From NCBI GenBank assembly GCA_002709085.1, contig PAPR01000043.1, forward strand, positions 49,625-113,624: a stretch of 64,000 bases of DNA, given 5' to 3'. Shown piece by piece: positions 46,202 to 54,609 of this stretch. This stretch comes from Pseudooceanicola sp. GTDB taxonomy: Bacteria > Pseudomonadota > Alphaproteobacteria > Rhodobacterales > Rhodobacteraceae. The notes below the pieces were generated by a model, which was not told the origin of the DNA, did not search any database, and saw only the letters and a program-made list of their open reading frames with translations. Position 1 is the first letter of the stretch, and every line of letters begins with the position of its first letter. The position numbers were made by a program, and so were the translations under genes.

Positions 46202-48298
46202 CTAGGCCCCGATCGTCGTCAGGGTCCGCAGGTTGGCGTTACGATGCACCTCGTTATGCGAAATCACCTGCGTCATCGGGCTGACACGTTCCAGCATGTT
46301 GCGGATAAAGCTGCGGGCTTCGGGCGCGACGAGGATCGCGGGCCAGCGGTCCTCGGCCGCGTGCTCCTGGATCTTGCGCCGCGCCTCCAGCACGAATTCC
46401 TGAATACGTTGCGGGGACATCACGAGGTTCTTGTCGTCGCCGTTTACCCGGATGCTGTCGAGGAACTCCTGATCCCATTTCTGCGCCAGCGTGATCACGG
46501 GGATGAAGCCGTCCTCGGCGGTCAGCGACTTGCAAATCTGGTTCGACAGACGGCGGCGCACATGCTCGGTGATGTTGGTCACATTGGAGGTGTTGCGCTT
46601 CGCCTCCGCGATGGCCTCGACGATCAGCGGCAGGTTGCGGATCGACACGCGCTCCGTCAGCAGGGATTGCAGGACGTGCTGGATCAGAATGGCGGGGGAT
46701 CCGCCGCCGATCTCACCGACCAGCTTCTGGTATTCGCGGTCCAGCCCCTCGATCAGGTCCTGCGTCGCGCCATAGGTCAGAAGGTCCGGCATATGCTCCT
46801 TCACCACCTCGGTCAGGTGGGTGGTGATGACGCTTTCGGGATCGACCACGGTATAGCCCTGCCGCTCGGCCTCTCCGGCCTGTTGCGGCTGAATCCACAG
46901 CGCGTCCAGACCAAAGGTCGGGTCCTTGGCCGGCTCGCCCGTCATTTGCAAGGGATTGTCGACGGGATTGACGACCATCATGCCGTTCGGACGGACCTCT
47001 CCGCGCGCGACCTCGACGCCTTGAACGAGGATCGCGTAGGAGTTGGTCGGCAGGCCCGGCTCGTCCGTGATCCTGACCGAGGGCAGTACAAAGCCGAACT
47101 CGCGGGCAAAGAGGTTGCGCAGCGACTTGATCTTGCCCGGCAGTGCCGCATCCGATGCCGCCATGAGAGAGACGAGGGATTCCCCCATCTCAAGGCGCAG
47201 ATCGTCCAGCTTCATGGTGTTCTGAACGCTGTCGTCGGGTCCGGTGGTTCCGGCGCGCTCCTTCTCGATGATGGCGCGGCGCCGGGCCTCTTCGGCCTTG
47301 TCTTCCTGTTGCATGATGTACCAGCCGAGACCGGCCATCAGACCGCCGAGCATGACAAAGACAAAGATCGGGAAGCCGGGCAGCAGACCCATGGCCGCCA
47401 GCAGACCGCCGGACATGAACAGCGCCTTGGGAAAGCGAGACAACTGGCCGATGACCGCTTCGTTCGCCGCGCCTTCGGTGCCTCCCTTGGTGACGATCAG
47501 ACCGGCCGCAAGCGACACGATCAGCGCGGGAACCTGCGTGACGAGGCCATCGCCGACGGTCAGTGTCGTGTAGCTGTTCGCCGCTTCGGAGACCGAGAGA
47601 TCATGTTGCAGCACCCCGATCAGGATCCCGCCGATCACATTGATCATGGTAATGATGATGCCGGCGACCGCATCGCCGCGCACGAATTTGGACGCACCGT
47701 CCATCGCCCCGAAGAACCCGCTTTCGTCCTCCAGGTCCTTGCGCCGCCGCTTGGCTTCAGTCTCGTCGATCAGGCCCGCTCCGAGGTCGGCATCGATGGC
47801 CATCTGCTTGCCGGGCATGGAGTCGAGGCTGAAGCGTGCGCTGACTTCGGCGATCCGCGTCGAGCCCTTGGTGATGACGAGGAAGTTGATCACCACGAGG
47901 ATCGCGAAAATCACGATCCCGATGACGAAATTGCCCGACACGATGAAGCGCGAGAAACCTTCGATCACCCCGCCCGCCGCGCTTGGCCCCGTGTGCCCTT
48001 CGGAGAGGATCAGCCGGGTGGAGGCGACGTTCAGCGACAGCCGCAGCATGGTGACGACCAGCAATAGGGTCGGGAAGGAGTTGAAATCCAGCGGGCGCGG
48101 AATCCACAGCGCCACCATCAAGATCAGCACCGACAGCGACAGTGAGATCGCCAGACCGAAATCGAGGATCACCGGCGGTAGCGGCACGAAGAGCACCGCC
48201 AGCACCAGCGTCACGCCAAGCGCAAAGGCGACGTCGCGGTTGCGCAGGCCGCGCGCGAACAAGGCGCCTCGGGCCGTCATGTTATCCGTGCTCGCCAT
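46202..48298 (-). CDS. flhA: Flagellar export gate protein FlhA
   Basis: FlhA, 698 aa, forms the nonameric export ring that docks substrates and chaperones and couples proton flow. The N-terminal half has about eight membrane helices (25-320) with the FHIPEP-type region RIAEVSARFSLDSMPGKQMAIDADLGAGLID; the C-terminal cytoplasmic domain (about 355-698) is complete, ending VISHNEVHRNANLRTLTTIGA. Full length. It lies 2 bases downstream of the transglycosylase gene. Confidence 0.97.
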   Translation of the reverse strand: MASTDNMTARGALFARGLRNRDVAFALGVTLVLAVLFVPLPPVILDFGLAISLSLSVLILMVALWIPRPLDFNSFPTLLLVVTMLRLSLNVASTRLILSEGHTGPSAAGGVIEGFSRFIVSGNFVIGIVIFAILVVINFLVITKGSTRIAEVSARFSLDSMPGKQMAIDADLGAGLIDETEAKRRRKDLEDESGFFGAMDGASKFVRGDAVAGIIITMINVIGGILIGVLQHDLSVSEAANSYTTLTVGDGLVTQVPALIVSLAAGLIVTKGGTEGAANEAVIGQLSRFPKALFMSGGLLAAMGLLPGFPIFVFVMLGGLMAGLGWYIMQQEDKAEEARRRAIIEKERAGTTGPDDSVQNTMKLDDLRLEMGESLVSLMAASDAALPGKIKSLRNLFAREFGFVLPSVRITDEPGLPTNSYAILVQGVEVARGEVRPNGMMVVNPVDNPLQMTGEPAKDPTFGLDALWIQPQQAGEAERQGYTVVDPESVITTHLTEVVKEHMPDLLTYGATQDLIEGLDREYQKLVGEIGGGSPAILIQHVLQSLLTERVSIRNLPLIVEAIAEAKRNTSNVTNITEHVRRRLSNQICKSLTAEDGFIPVITLAQKWDQEFLDSIRVNGDDKNLVMSPQRIQEFVLEARRKIQEHAAEDRWPAILVAPEARSFIRNMLERVSPMTQVISHNEVHRNANLRTLTTIGA

Positions 48299-48300
48299 CC

Positions 48301-49107
48301 CTATGACCCCCGGCTGAAGACGGGCAGGATTGGCGCGATCTCACCGGGGCCGAACAGGCTGCGCCCCCCCGCCTGGTTGGCGGCGTCACCGCGCCCCAGA
48401 TCGGCGGTCCAGAAAACGCCGCTGGTCGGCATCCCAGCCTCCGGCGCTTGTGCTGCCGTGCGCGGGGCCGACCGATCGACCGCCCCGGCCATGGCCCGAA
48501 ACCTGTCGAGCCGGGTGTTTGCCACGGCGACGTTCTGCTGCAGGCGGCCCAGATAGGCCTCACCCAGTTCCGCCGTCCCGGAATGATAGGCTGCTGCGGC
48601 CTGCGTCCAGTCGCCCTTGGATTTATAAAGCCGCGTCAAATAGCTGGCCGCGTAATCCACGTTGCGCACCGGATTGAACCCATCCGCCACCGTATCGAAG
48701 GCGTCCGGGTGCCAATGCATGTTGATCTGCATGCAGCCGACGTCGATGGAGGTGACCCCTTGCGCCTTTTGCGCGGTCACCCAACTCACCGCTTCGTCGG
48801 CGCTGTCGAAATACTTGCCGCGCCCCTCGGCGTTCGCGGTATAGGGCCAGACGGTCAAATCGCCGTTGCGGTAGAGCCCGCTCTCCTGCAACCCGATCCC
48901 CAGGAGAAGATTATCGGGTATCTGGTAGCGCATCTGCGCCAGCAGAATTTCCCGGATGCAAAGCCCGTTCATCTGGGACGTGCGGCTTTGCGGTGTGACG
49001 GTCGGGGCGGCAGCCGTCGCCTGCGCAGTCGGCGTGTAGAACCCCGTCCATTGCGCCTGCCCCATTCCCGGCAGGGCGAGCAGCGTCAGAAGCAGCGCGC
49101 GCCACAT
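48301..49107 (-). CDS. SLT-domain lytic transglycosylase, flagellar (SltF-like)
   Basis: A 268-aa secreted lytic transglycosylase. A signal peptide (1-19) is followed by an SLT-type fold: catalytic Glu75 in LLGIGLQESGLYRNGD, VGCMQINMHWH, and AAAYHSGTAELGEAYLGRL. Embedded between fliQ (1-base overlap) and flhA (2 bases), it should open the peptidoglycan for the flagellar rod, the role of SltF in Rhodobacter sphaeroides. The SltF identity is inferred from context. Confidence 0.85.
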   Translation of the reverse strand: MWRALLLTLLALPGMGQAQWTGFYTPTAQATAAAPTVTPQSRTSQMNGLCIREILLAQMRYQIPDNLLLGIGLQESGLYRNGDLTVWPYTANAEGRGKYFDSADEAVSWVTAQKAQGVTSIDVGCMQINMHWHPDAFDTVADGFNPVRNVDYAASYLTRLYKSKGDWTQAAAAYHSGTAELGEAYLGRLQQNVAVANTRLDRFRAMAGAVDRSAPRTAAQAPEAGMPTSGVFWTADLGRGDAANQAGGRSLFGPGEIAPILPVFSRGS

Positions 49108-49376
49108 CAGACCGTTCCGCTTGCGATGAGGTCAAAGACCTTGTTCGACAGGCTCTTGACCGTCGTATAGATCAGCGGGGTCGCGATCAGCAGCGTGACG
49201 AAAATCGCCGCAATCTTGGGCACGAAGGTCAATGTCATTTCCTGAATTTGCGTCAGCGCCTGAAAGAACGCGATGACCAGCCCGACAACCAGCGCCACCC
49301 CGAGGATGGGCGAGGACGCAAGCAGCACGGTCACGATGGTGTCCGAGATGATGTCGTATGCGTCCGCTTCGTTCAC
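49107..49376 (-). CDS. fliQ: Flagellar biosynthetic protein FliQ
   Basis: FliQ, 89 aa, a two-helix export-gate protein. Helices at about 15-40 and 52-75 surround the conserved FFQALTQIQEMTLTFVPKI. The GTG at 49376 preceded by GGGGGTGAT gives the standard length; a longer upstream reading overlaps fliE coding sequence. It overlaps the transglycosylase gene by one base. Confidence 0.95.
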   Translation of the reverse strand: MNEADAYDIISDTIVTVLLASSPILGVALVVGLVIAFFQALTQIQEMTLTFVPKIAAIFVTLLIATPLIYTTVKSLSNKVFDLIASGTV

Positions 49377-49386
49377 ATCACCCCCG

Positions 49387-49710
49387 TCAGATGGGCATTT
49401 GCATGATCTGCTGATAGGCCTCGACCAGACGGTCACGCACCGACACGGCAAGGCGCAGGGTCGATTCCATTTCCAGCGTGGCCTCGACCACCTGCTGTGC
49501 GGAGACGTCGCCGGTCAGCCCGGCCTGCTGAACCTGCTCGGCCTCGCGAATGGTCTGGACTGACTCCTGCGCCGCCTGCTGCACCATCTCGGCAAAGTTG
49601 ACGCGCGGCTCACCAGTCGCGGCCGCGCCCAGCTCGGCAGGGCCACCGGTCAGCTTGGTGGACGAACCGTAGGCGTTGTTGACGAACCCGGTGGAAATCA
49701 GCTTGTCCAT
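49387..49710 (-). CDS. fliE: Flagellar hook-basal body protein FliE
   Basis: FliE, 107 aa, connects the MS ring and export gate to the rod. It shows the conserved NFAEMVQQAAQESVQTIREAE, VVEATLEMESTLRLAVSVRDRLVEAYQQIMQMPI region. No signal peptide is present, as it is a type III substrate. It lies 11 bases downstream of flgC and 10 bases upstream of fliQ. Confidence 0.95.
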   Translation of the reverse strand: MDKLISTGFVNNAYGSSTKLTGGPAELGAAATGEPRVNFAEMVQQAAQESVQTIREAEQVQQAGLTGDVSAQQVVEATLEMESTLRLAVSVRDRLVEAYQQIMQMPI

Positions 49711-49721
49711 TCAGACAGCTC

Positions 49722-50132
49722 CTATTTCAGCATATCGAGGATTTGCGTGCGCATCTTCCGCGCCGCCTCGAACATGTTCATGTTGGCCTCGTAGCTGCGG
49801 GATGCCTCGCGCATGTTCGCCATCTCAAGGATGGGCGAGACGTTCGACACCTTGATAAACCCCTTATCGTCCGCCGCCGGATGCGAAGGCTCGAACCGCA
49901 GGGAAAAATCGGTATCGTCCCGGTCGATGCTGGAGACGCCCACGCTGGAGACCCCGCTGTCGCGGTCGACCAGCTCCTCAAAGGTGATGGTTTTACGCCG
50001 ATAAGGATCCTCGCCGGGGGACATGCCCGTCGAGCTGGCGTTGGCGACGTTCTCCGAGACGACCTTCAGACGCTCACCCTGCGCGAGCATGCCGCTGGCC
50101 GAGATTTGCAGAATTGATTTCAGCGGATCCAT
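49722..50132 (-). CDS. flgC: Flagellar basal-body rod protein FlgC
   Basis: FlgC, 136 aa, a proximal rod protein. The N-terminal rod motif ISASGMLAQGERLKVVSENVANASS (9-33) and the C-terminal EMANMREASRSYEANMNMFEAARKMRTQILDML are diagnostic. It follows flgB by 14 bases. Confidence 0.97.
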   Translation of the reverse strand: MDPLKSILQISASGMLAQGERLKVVSENVANASSTGMSPGEDPYRRKTITFEELVDRDSGVSSVGVSSIDRDDTDFSLRFEPSHPAADDKGFIKVSNVSPILEMANMREASRSYEANMNMFEAARKMRTQILDMLK

Positions 50133-50146
50133 GTCAGCCCCTTACC

Positions 50147-50527
50147 CTATCGAACGCCCGTGGCCGCCAGCGTCAGCAACTCGTGACCCTTGCGGTATAG
50201 CTGCGATGCCAGCCGGTAATTTTCCGAGATCTCGGAGGCCTTGATGGTCTGCTGTTCCAGCGCCACCGTGTTGCCGTCGAGCGAAGTCTCGTAGGCCTCT
50301 TCGTCTTCGCGCGTTGCGACACCATCCATCTGGCCACCGATCCCGCCGATGTGGCGAGAGTTGGTTGTTCGAACAGAGGCCCCCACCCCCCGCATCACGT
50401 CGGCAAAGGCGGTGACGTCCTGCGCCTTGAACCCGGGTGTGTCCGAATTCGCGACGTTCTGGGCGACAACCTGCTGTCGCGACCCGAGCCAGTTCATCCG
50501 GCGGGAGGCCAAGTTGAAGAAGGACAT
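50147..50527 (-). CDS. flgB: Flagellar basal-body rod protein FlgB
   Basis: FlgB, 126 aa, a proximal rod protein. The N-terminal motif NWLGSRQQVVAQNVANSDTPGFKAQDVTAF (12-41) and C-terminal ISENYRLASQLYRKGHELL are typical. The ATG at 50527 was chosen for its match to the family N-terminus (MSFFNLASRRMNWLG); its ribosome-binding site is weak. It heads the leftward flagellar run and diverges from fliI across 106 AT-rich bases. Confidence 0.95.
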   Translation of the reverse strand: MSFFNLASRRMNWLGSRQQVVAQNVANSDTPGFKAQDVTAFADVMRGVGASVRTTNSRHIGGIGGQMDGVATREDEEAYETSLDGNTVALEQQTIKASEISENYRLASQLYRKGHELLTLAATGVR

Positions 50528-50633
50528 GTCGTTAAGCCGCACAGCAAGGTTTCCTTTTCGGACATCCAAGGATATACTTCTATCAAACTTAAGATTAGCA
50601 TGATTAAATCTGCAAGAGCAATGGATAGTTACC

Positions 50634-51998
50634 ATGAAAACGGCGTTCTCTCAGCTTTCTACCCTTGCTCGATCAACCGAGGGACCAAGAATAGCCGGCG
50701 AAGTCAGCGCGATTGTCGGTCTGACTCTGACCGTCGTCGGGTTGAACCGTGCGCTTGGCATCGGGCAACGTTGCACGATCAAGGGACGCAAGGGCCCGGT
50801 ACTGGCAGAGGTCGTCGCGGTTGATTCCGAAGGGACCCGTGTCCTGCCCTTTGGCACCTGGAACGGTGTCACGATTGGCGACCGGGTCGAGATTTCGACC
50901 AGCGGGGAAAACATCCGCCCCGACCTCAGTTGGATTGGCAGGGTGGTCAATGCGCTCGGTGATCCGATGGATAACATGGGGTCGCTGCATGAAGGCCCGG
51001 TGCCCTGTCCGCCCAAGAACACGCCGCCGAATGCCTATGCGCGGCGCCGCGTTGGCGAACGGCTGGACACTGGCGTGCGGGTCTTTGACGTGTTTACGCC
51101 GCTGTGCCGCGGGCAACGCATGGGGATATTCGCAGGCTCTGGCGTTGGTAAATCCTCTTTGCTGTCGATGATGGCGCGACGTGCGGAGGCGGATGTGATC
51201 GTCGTTGGCCTTGTCGGCGAACGCGGGCGCGAAGTGCAGGATTTCATCCAGCAGGACCTCGGTCCCGAGGGGCTCGACCGGTCTGTTGTTGTGGTATCGA
51301 CCGGGGACGAACCGCCCTTGATGCGCAGGCAAGCTGCCTGGACTGCCACAGCGGTCGCAGAATACTTCCGCGATCAGGGTTTGCAGGTTCTGCTGCTGAT
51401 CGACAGTGTCACTCGGTTTGCCATGGCGCAGCGCGAGATCGGCCTTGCCGGGGGCGAACCGCCGACCACCAAGGGCTATCCGCCGACCGTTTTCGCCGAG
51501 CTTCCGCAATTGCTGGAACGCGCCGGACCGGGCACGGGGGAAAAAGGCGACATTACAGCGCTCTATACTGTGCTGGTCGATGGCGACGATCTGAACGAAC
51601 CGATTTCGGATACCGTGCGCGGGATCATGGACGGCCACGTTGTCCTGGACCGCAACATTGCCGAACAGGGCCGCTTTCCGGCGGTGAATCTGCAACGCTC
51701 CATCTCGCGGATGCTGCCTGATTGTCACAACCCTGGTGAATACGCGGTCCTGCGCGCCGCGCGCCGTGCCCTTGCCCGTTACGCCGACATGGAAGAGCTG
51801 ATCCGCATTGGCGCATACCGCGAAGGGACGAACGCCGAGATCGACGCGGCGATCCGGTTCGCCAAACCCGCCGAAGCCTTTCTGTCGCAAACCAAAAAGG
51901 AATCGACGACCTCCGAACAGGCATTTGCCAAGCTCTACGAGTTACTGGGGCATGCCGGGATAGAGGTTGAGGCGCCACAGGAAGATGGCGCGGAATAG
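50634..51998 (+). CDS. fliI: Flagellum-specific ATP synthase FliI
   Basis: FliI, 454 aa, is the ATPase of the flagellar type III export apparatus. Walker A GIFAGSGVGKSSLLS lies near residue 162, Walker B LLLIDSVTRFAMAQRE near 260, followed by GEPPTTKGYPPTVFAELPQLLERAG, the family's signature. Full length. It is divergent from flgB; only a weak ribosome-binding site is visible. No hairpin terminator with a T-run follows. Confidence 0.97.
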   Translation: MKTAFSQLSTLARSTEGPRIAGEVSAIVGLTLTVVGLNRALGIGQRCTIKGRKGPVLAEVVAVDSEGTRVLPFGTWNGVTIGDRVEISTSGENIRPDLSWIGRVVNALGDPMDNMGSLHEGPVPCPPKNTPPNAYARRRVGERLDTGVRVFDVFTPLCRGQRMGIFAGSGVGKSSLLSMMARRAEADVIVVGLVGERGREVQDFIQQDLGPEGLDRSVVVVSTGDEPPLMRRQAAWTATAVAEYFRDQGLQVLLLIDSVTRFAMAQREIGLAGGEPPTTKGYPPTVFAELPQLLERAGPGTGEKGDITALYTVLVDGDDLNEPISDTVRGIMDGHVVLDRNIAEQGRFPAVNLQRSISRMLPDCHNPGEYAVLRAARRALARYADMEELIRIGAYREGTNAEIDAAIRFAKPAEAFLSQTKKESTTSEQAFAKLYELLGHAGIEVEAPQEDGAE

Positions 51999-52110
51999 AT
52001 TAGGCTCGGGACCGGGTCCGGGTCCAAATTGCAGCGCTCCAACAGTCGAACAGACAGTCACGGAACGAAGGTCCCTGGACGCTCAGAATTCCCAGCCGGT
52101 CTGATTTCTG

Positions 52111-52139
52111 ATTCAAACTTCCAAAAGGGAGGTTTGAAT
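52111..52139. repeat. 12-bp inverted repeat (hairpin) downstream of fliI
   Basis: ATTCAAACTTCC (52111-52122) and GGAGGTTTGAAT (52128-52139) are complementary with one G-T wobble, around a 5-base loop. No T-run follows on either strand close by, so it looks more like a protein-binding site or RNA processing signal than an intrinsic terminator. Confidence 0.5.
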
Positions 52140-52277
52140 GAGCGGGTAACGCTTTGTCGTTTCGAATGGTCTTTGGGAGCAGCTTGACCCGCATCTACGC
52201 GGCAAAACCAGCGATGGCCGGGTGTCACGATTAAGGATAACCGGCTGTTTCCGGGGGCAGTTTCCGACCCCCAACAT

Positions 52278-52309
52278 CAAAAAACCCCTTAATCTGAACG
52301 ATTCAAGGG
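52278..52309 (-). terminator. Rho-independent terminator of tRNA-Leu
   Basis: Read leftward, CCCTT-(G)-AAT pairs with ATT-AAGGG, with a single bulged G, and is followed by six T residues (52284-52279). It begins 16 bases after the tRNA 3' end. Confidence 0.75.
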
Positions 52310-52325
52310 CTTTTGCAATTGCAAG

Positions 52326-52411
<86 letters not shown>

Positions 52412-52573
52412 ACAGATTGCGTGAGGCCGCGATTTAGACCCCGTAGCGCCCAGTGTCAACGATGATTTGGCGCAAATCACGCTCTGATCGCTCTGTGGCG
52501 CCATATCGCCTTGCCGGGTCGCGGACGGGGCGGTAGGAACGGGATACTGACGTAGGATTGCAGGGGTTTCAGC

Positions 52574-53557
52574 ATGTCCAAGCTTGTCACCATCTTTGGC
52601 GGATCGGGTTTCCTGGGACGCTACGTCGCGCGGCGACTGGCCAAGCAGGGCTGGCGCGTGCGCGTTGCGACACGTCATCCCAATGATTCCATCTTCGTGC
52701 GGACCTACGGCTCTGTCGGTCAGGTGGAGCCGGTTTTCTGCAACATCCGCGACGATGCCTCTGTACGCTCCGTCCTTTCTGGCGCGGAGGCAGTGGTCAA
52801 CTGCGTTGGCATCCTGGCGGAAAAGCGCAAGAATAACTTTGATGCGGTGCAATCCGAAGGCGCGGGACGCGTCGCCCGTCTCGCTGCCGAACAGGGCGTT
52901 GCGCGGATGGTCCAGATTTCGGCAATCGGCGCGGATGAGGATTCCGACAGCGATTACGCCCGCTCCAAGGCGGAAGGCGAGGCTAACGTTCTGCAGCACA
53001 TGCCCGGCGCAATGATCCTGCGCCCGTCGATTATGTTCGGCGCGGAGGACGAATTCTTTAACCGGTTCGCTGCTATGACGCGGTTCGGCCCGGTTTTGCC
53101 GATGGTGGGCGGCGCGACAAAATTTCAGCCGGTCTACGTCGATGATGTCGCGATGGCCGTGGAAAAGGGCGTGCTCGGCGCGGCGCCGGGGGGCATCTAC
53201 GAACTCGGCGGGCCGCATGTCTCGACCTTCCGCGAGTTGATGCAGCAGATGCTGGACACCATTCAACGTCGCCGCATTCTGATCAACCTGCCGGTCTGGA
53301 TTGCCCGACTGATGGCCTTTGGCCTGACGGTGGTGCAATGGCTCTCTCTCGGGCTGGTCCACAACAACACTCTGACCTCGGACCAGATCACCAATCTGCA
53401 ATCCGATAATGTGGTCAGCGGTCAGCACAAGGGGTTCGAGGACCTCGGGATTGCGCCTGTTGCGGTTGAGGCGGTGATCCCGGACTACCTGTGGCGGTTC
53501 CGGCCCTCGGGGCAATACGCGGCGATCAAGGAGTCGGCCAAGAACCTGCGCGCCTGA
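52574..53557 (+). CDS. Complex I NDUFA9 subunit-like NAD(P)-binding protein
   Basis: A 327-aa extended/atypical SDR. The N-terminal nucleotide-binding motif TIFGGSGFLGRYVAR lies at 6-20; VNCVGILAE and DYARSKAEGE match the NDUFA9-like family, in which the catalytic Tyr-x-x-x-Lys is retained here (Tyr136, Lys140). Mitochondrial NDUFA9 is an accessory complex I subunit; bacterial relatives may aid complex I or quinone metabolism, unproven. It stands alone, convergent with uppP. Confidence 0.85.
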   Translation: MSKLVTIFGGSGFLGRYVARRLAKQGWRVRVATRHPNDSIFVRTYGSVGQVEPVFCNIRDDASVRSVLSGAEAVVNCVGILAEKRKNNFDAVQSEGAGRVARLAAEQGVARMVQISAIGADEDSDSDYARSKAEGEANVLQHMPGAMILRPSIMFGAEDEFFNRFAAMTRFGPVLPMVGGATKFQPVYVDDVAMAVEKGVLGAAPGGIYELGGPHVSTFRELMQQMLDTIQRRRILINLPVWIARLMAFGLTVVQWLSLGLVHNNTLTSDQITNLQSDNVVSGQHKGFEDLGIAPVAVEAVIPDYLWRFRPSGQYAAIKESAKNLRA

Positions 53558-53589
53558 ATGGGGCGCCCGCGTGACGGATCAAGCGTCCT

Positions 53590-54393
53590 TTACGGCCAGG
53601 CCCACCAGATCAACCCGATCCCCAGGATCACCCGATAGATCACGTATGGCGTGAAGCTGACGCTGCGCAGCAGGCGCATCATCAGAGTGAGGGCGAGTAG
53701 CGCCGAGGCAAAGGCCAACAGCGCGGCAATGGCCACATCCGTCAACGCGCCGACGTCACCGCCCGCGATCACCTCCGCCCCCAGCAGGACCGCGCTGGCG
53801 AGAATCACCGGAATCGACATCAGCATCGACACCTTGGCCGCATCGGCGCGCTTGTAGCCCATGAAACGCGCGCCGGTGATCGTGATGCCCGACCGCGAGG
53901 TGCCGGGAATCAGCGCTACCGCCTGCCAGAGGCCCAGAAGCCAGGCCTCGCGCAGGGTCCAGTCCCGCGCCTCCTTGACCTCTGCGCCGCGTTGATCCGC
54001 CCACCAGAGCACGATCCCAAAGATCAGCATGGTCCAGCCGATCACGAAGGCAGAGCGCATCAGCTCCTCGATCCCCGAGACCTTAAGCACTAGACCGATC
54101 ACGATGGCCGGGATGGTCGCGACAATCAAAAGAAACGCCAGCCGCGCTCCCGGCGTGTCGAGCTTCCCGCGCAGCAGGTGCGGCAGACCGGCGACGGCTT
54201 CGGCCACGTCGCGCCAGAAATACAGGATCACCGCGCCGAGCGTTCCGAGGTGCACCGCCACATCCAGCGCCTGCCCCTGATCCGCCAATGATGTGAGCTG
54301 CGGCAACAGAATTAAATGGCCTGAGGAGGAGATCGGCAGAAACTCGGTCACGCCCTGAATCACGGCCAGAAGGATCAATTGGAACAGGGGCAT
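53590..54393 (-). CDS. uppP: Undecaprenyl-diphosphate phosphatase UppP (BacA)
   Basis: UppP, 267 aa, dephosphorylates undecaprenyl pyrophosphate to recycle the lipid carrier for cell-wall synthesis. Two catalytic motifs are seen: GVTEFLPISSSGHLILL at 14-30 and PGTSRSGITITGARFMG near 162-178, within eight hydrophobic helices. Full length. Convergent with the NDUFA9-like gene, divergent from gltD. Confidence 0.97.
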   Translation of the reverse strand: MPLFQLILLAVIQGVTEFLPISSSGHLILLPQLTSLADQGQALDVAVHLGTLGAVILYFWRDVAEAVAGLPHLLRGKLDTPGARLAFLLIVATIPAIVIGLVLKVSGIEELMRSAFVIGWTMLIFGIVLWWADQRGAEVKEARDWTLREAWLLGLWQAVALIPGTSRSGITITGARFMGYKRADAAKVSMLMSIPVILASAVLLGAEVIAGGDVGALTDVAIAALLAFASALLALTLMMRLLRSVSFTPYVIYRVILGIGLIWWAWP

Positions 54394-54609
54394 CGCTCAC
54401 CTCTCTTTGTTTCCGCTTGGTTTAAGCCTCTGATCGGAAATGGGAAGACCGATGATTGGTACATTTCGGACCTATTATCTCAGCCAAGTCCGCGAATTTT
54501 CATCTCCCGACCGAGATTAGAGGAAATATAGGTCAGTACTTATGACTTTTCATTCGCCCTACTTTGCCTTATGAGACCCCTGAGCAAAGTTTGACCGAGA
54601 GGATTCCGC

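Larger units (their letters stand above)
51999..52325. other. Gene-free region between fliI and tRNA-Leu
   Basis: 327 bases without a credible gene. It contains a near-perfect inverted repeat at 52111-52139 and the tRNA terminator at 52278-52309. Confidence 0.6.

Noticed and set aside
44415..46284. Long rightward open frames opposite flhB and fliR
   Set aside because: Products are dominated by His, Asp, Gly and Arg, and they mirror two well-supported flagellar membrane proteins.
46178..48067. A 629-codon rightward open frame opposite flhA
   Set aside because: Its product is rich in His, Asp, Arg and Gln with no domain, it lies fully antisense to a complete FlhA, and high GC content produces such mirror frames.
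50589..50607. A CtrA site in the flgB-fliI promoter region
   Set aside because: Two TTAA half-sites are present but 11 bases apart instead of 7.
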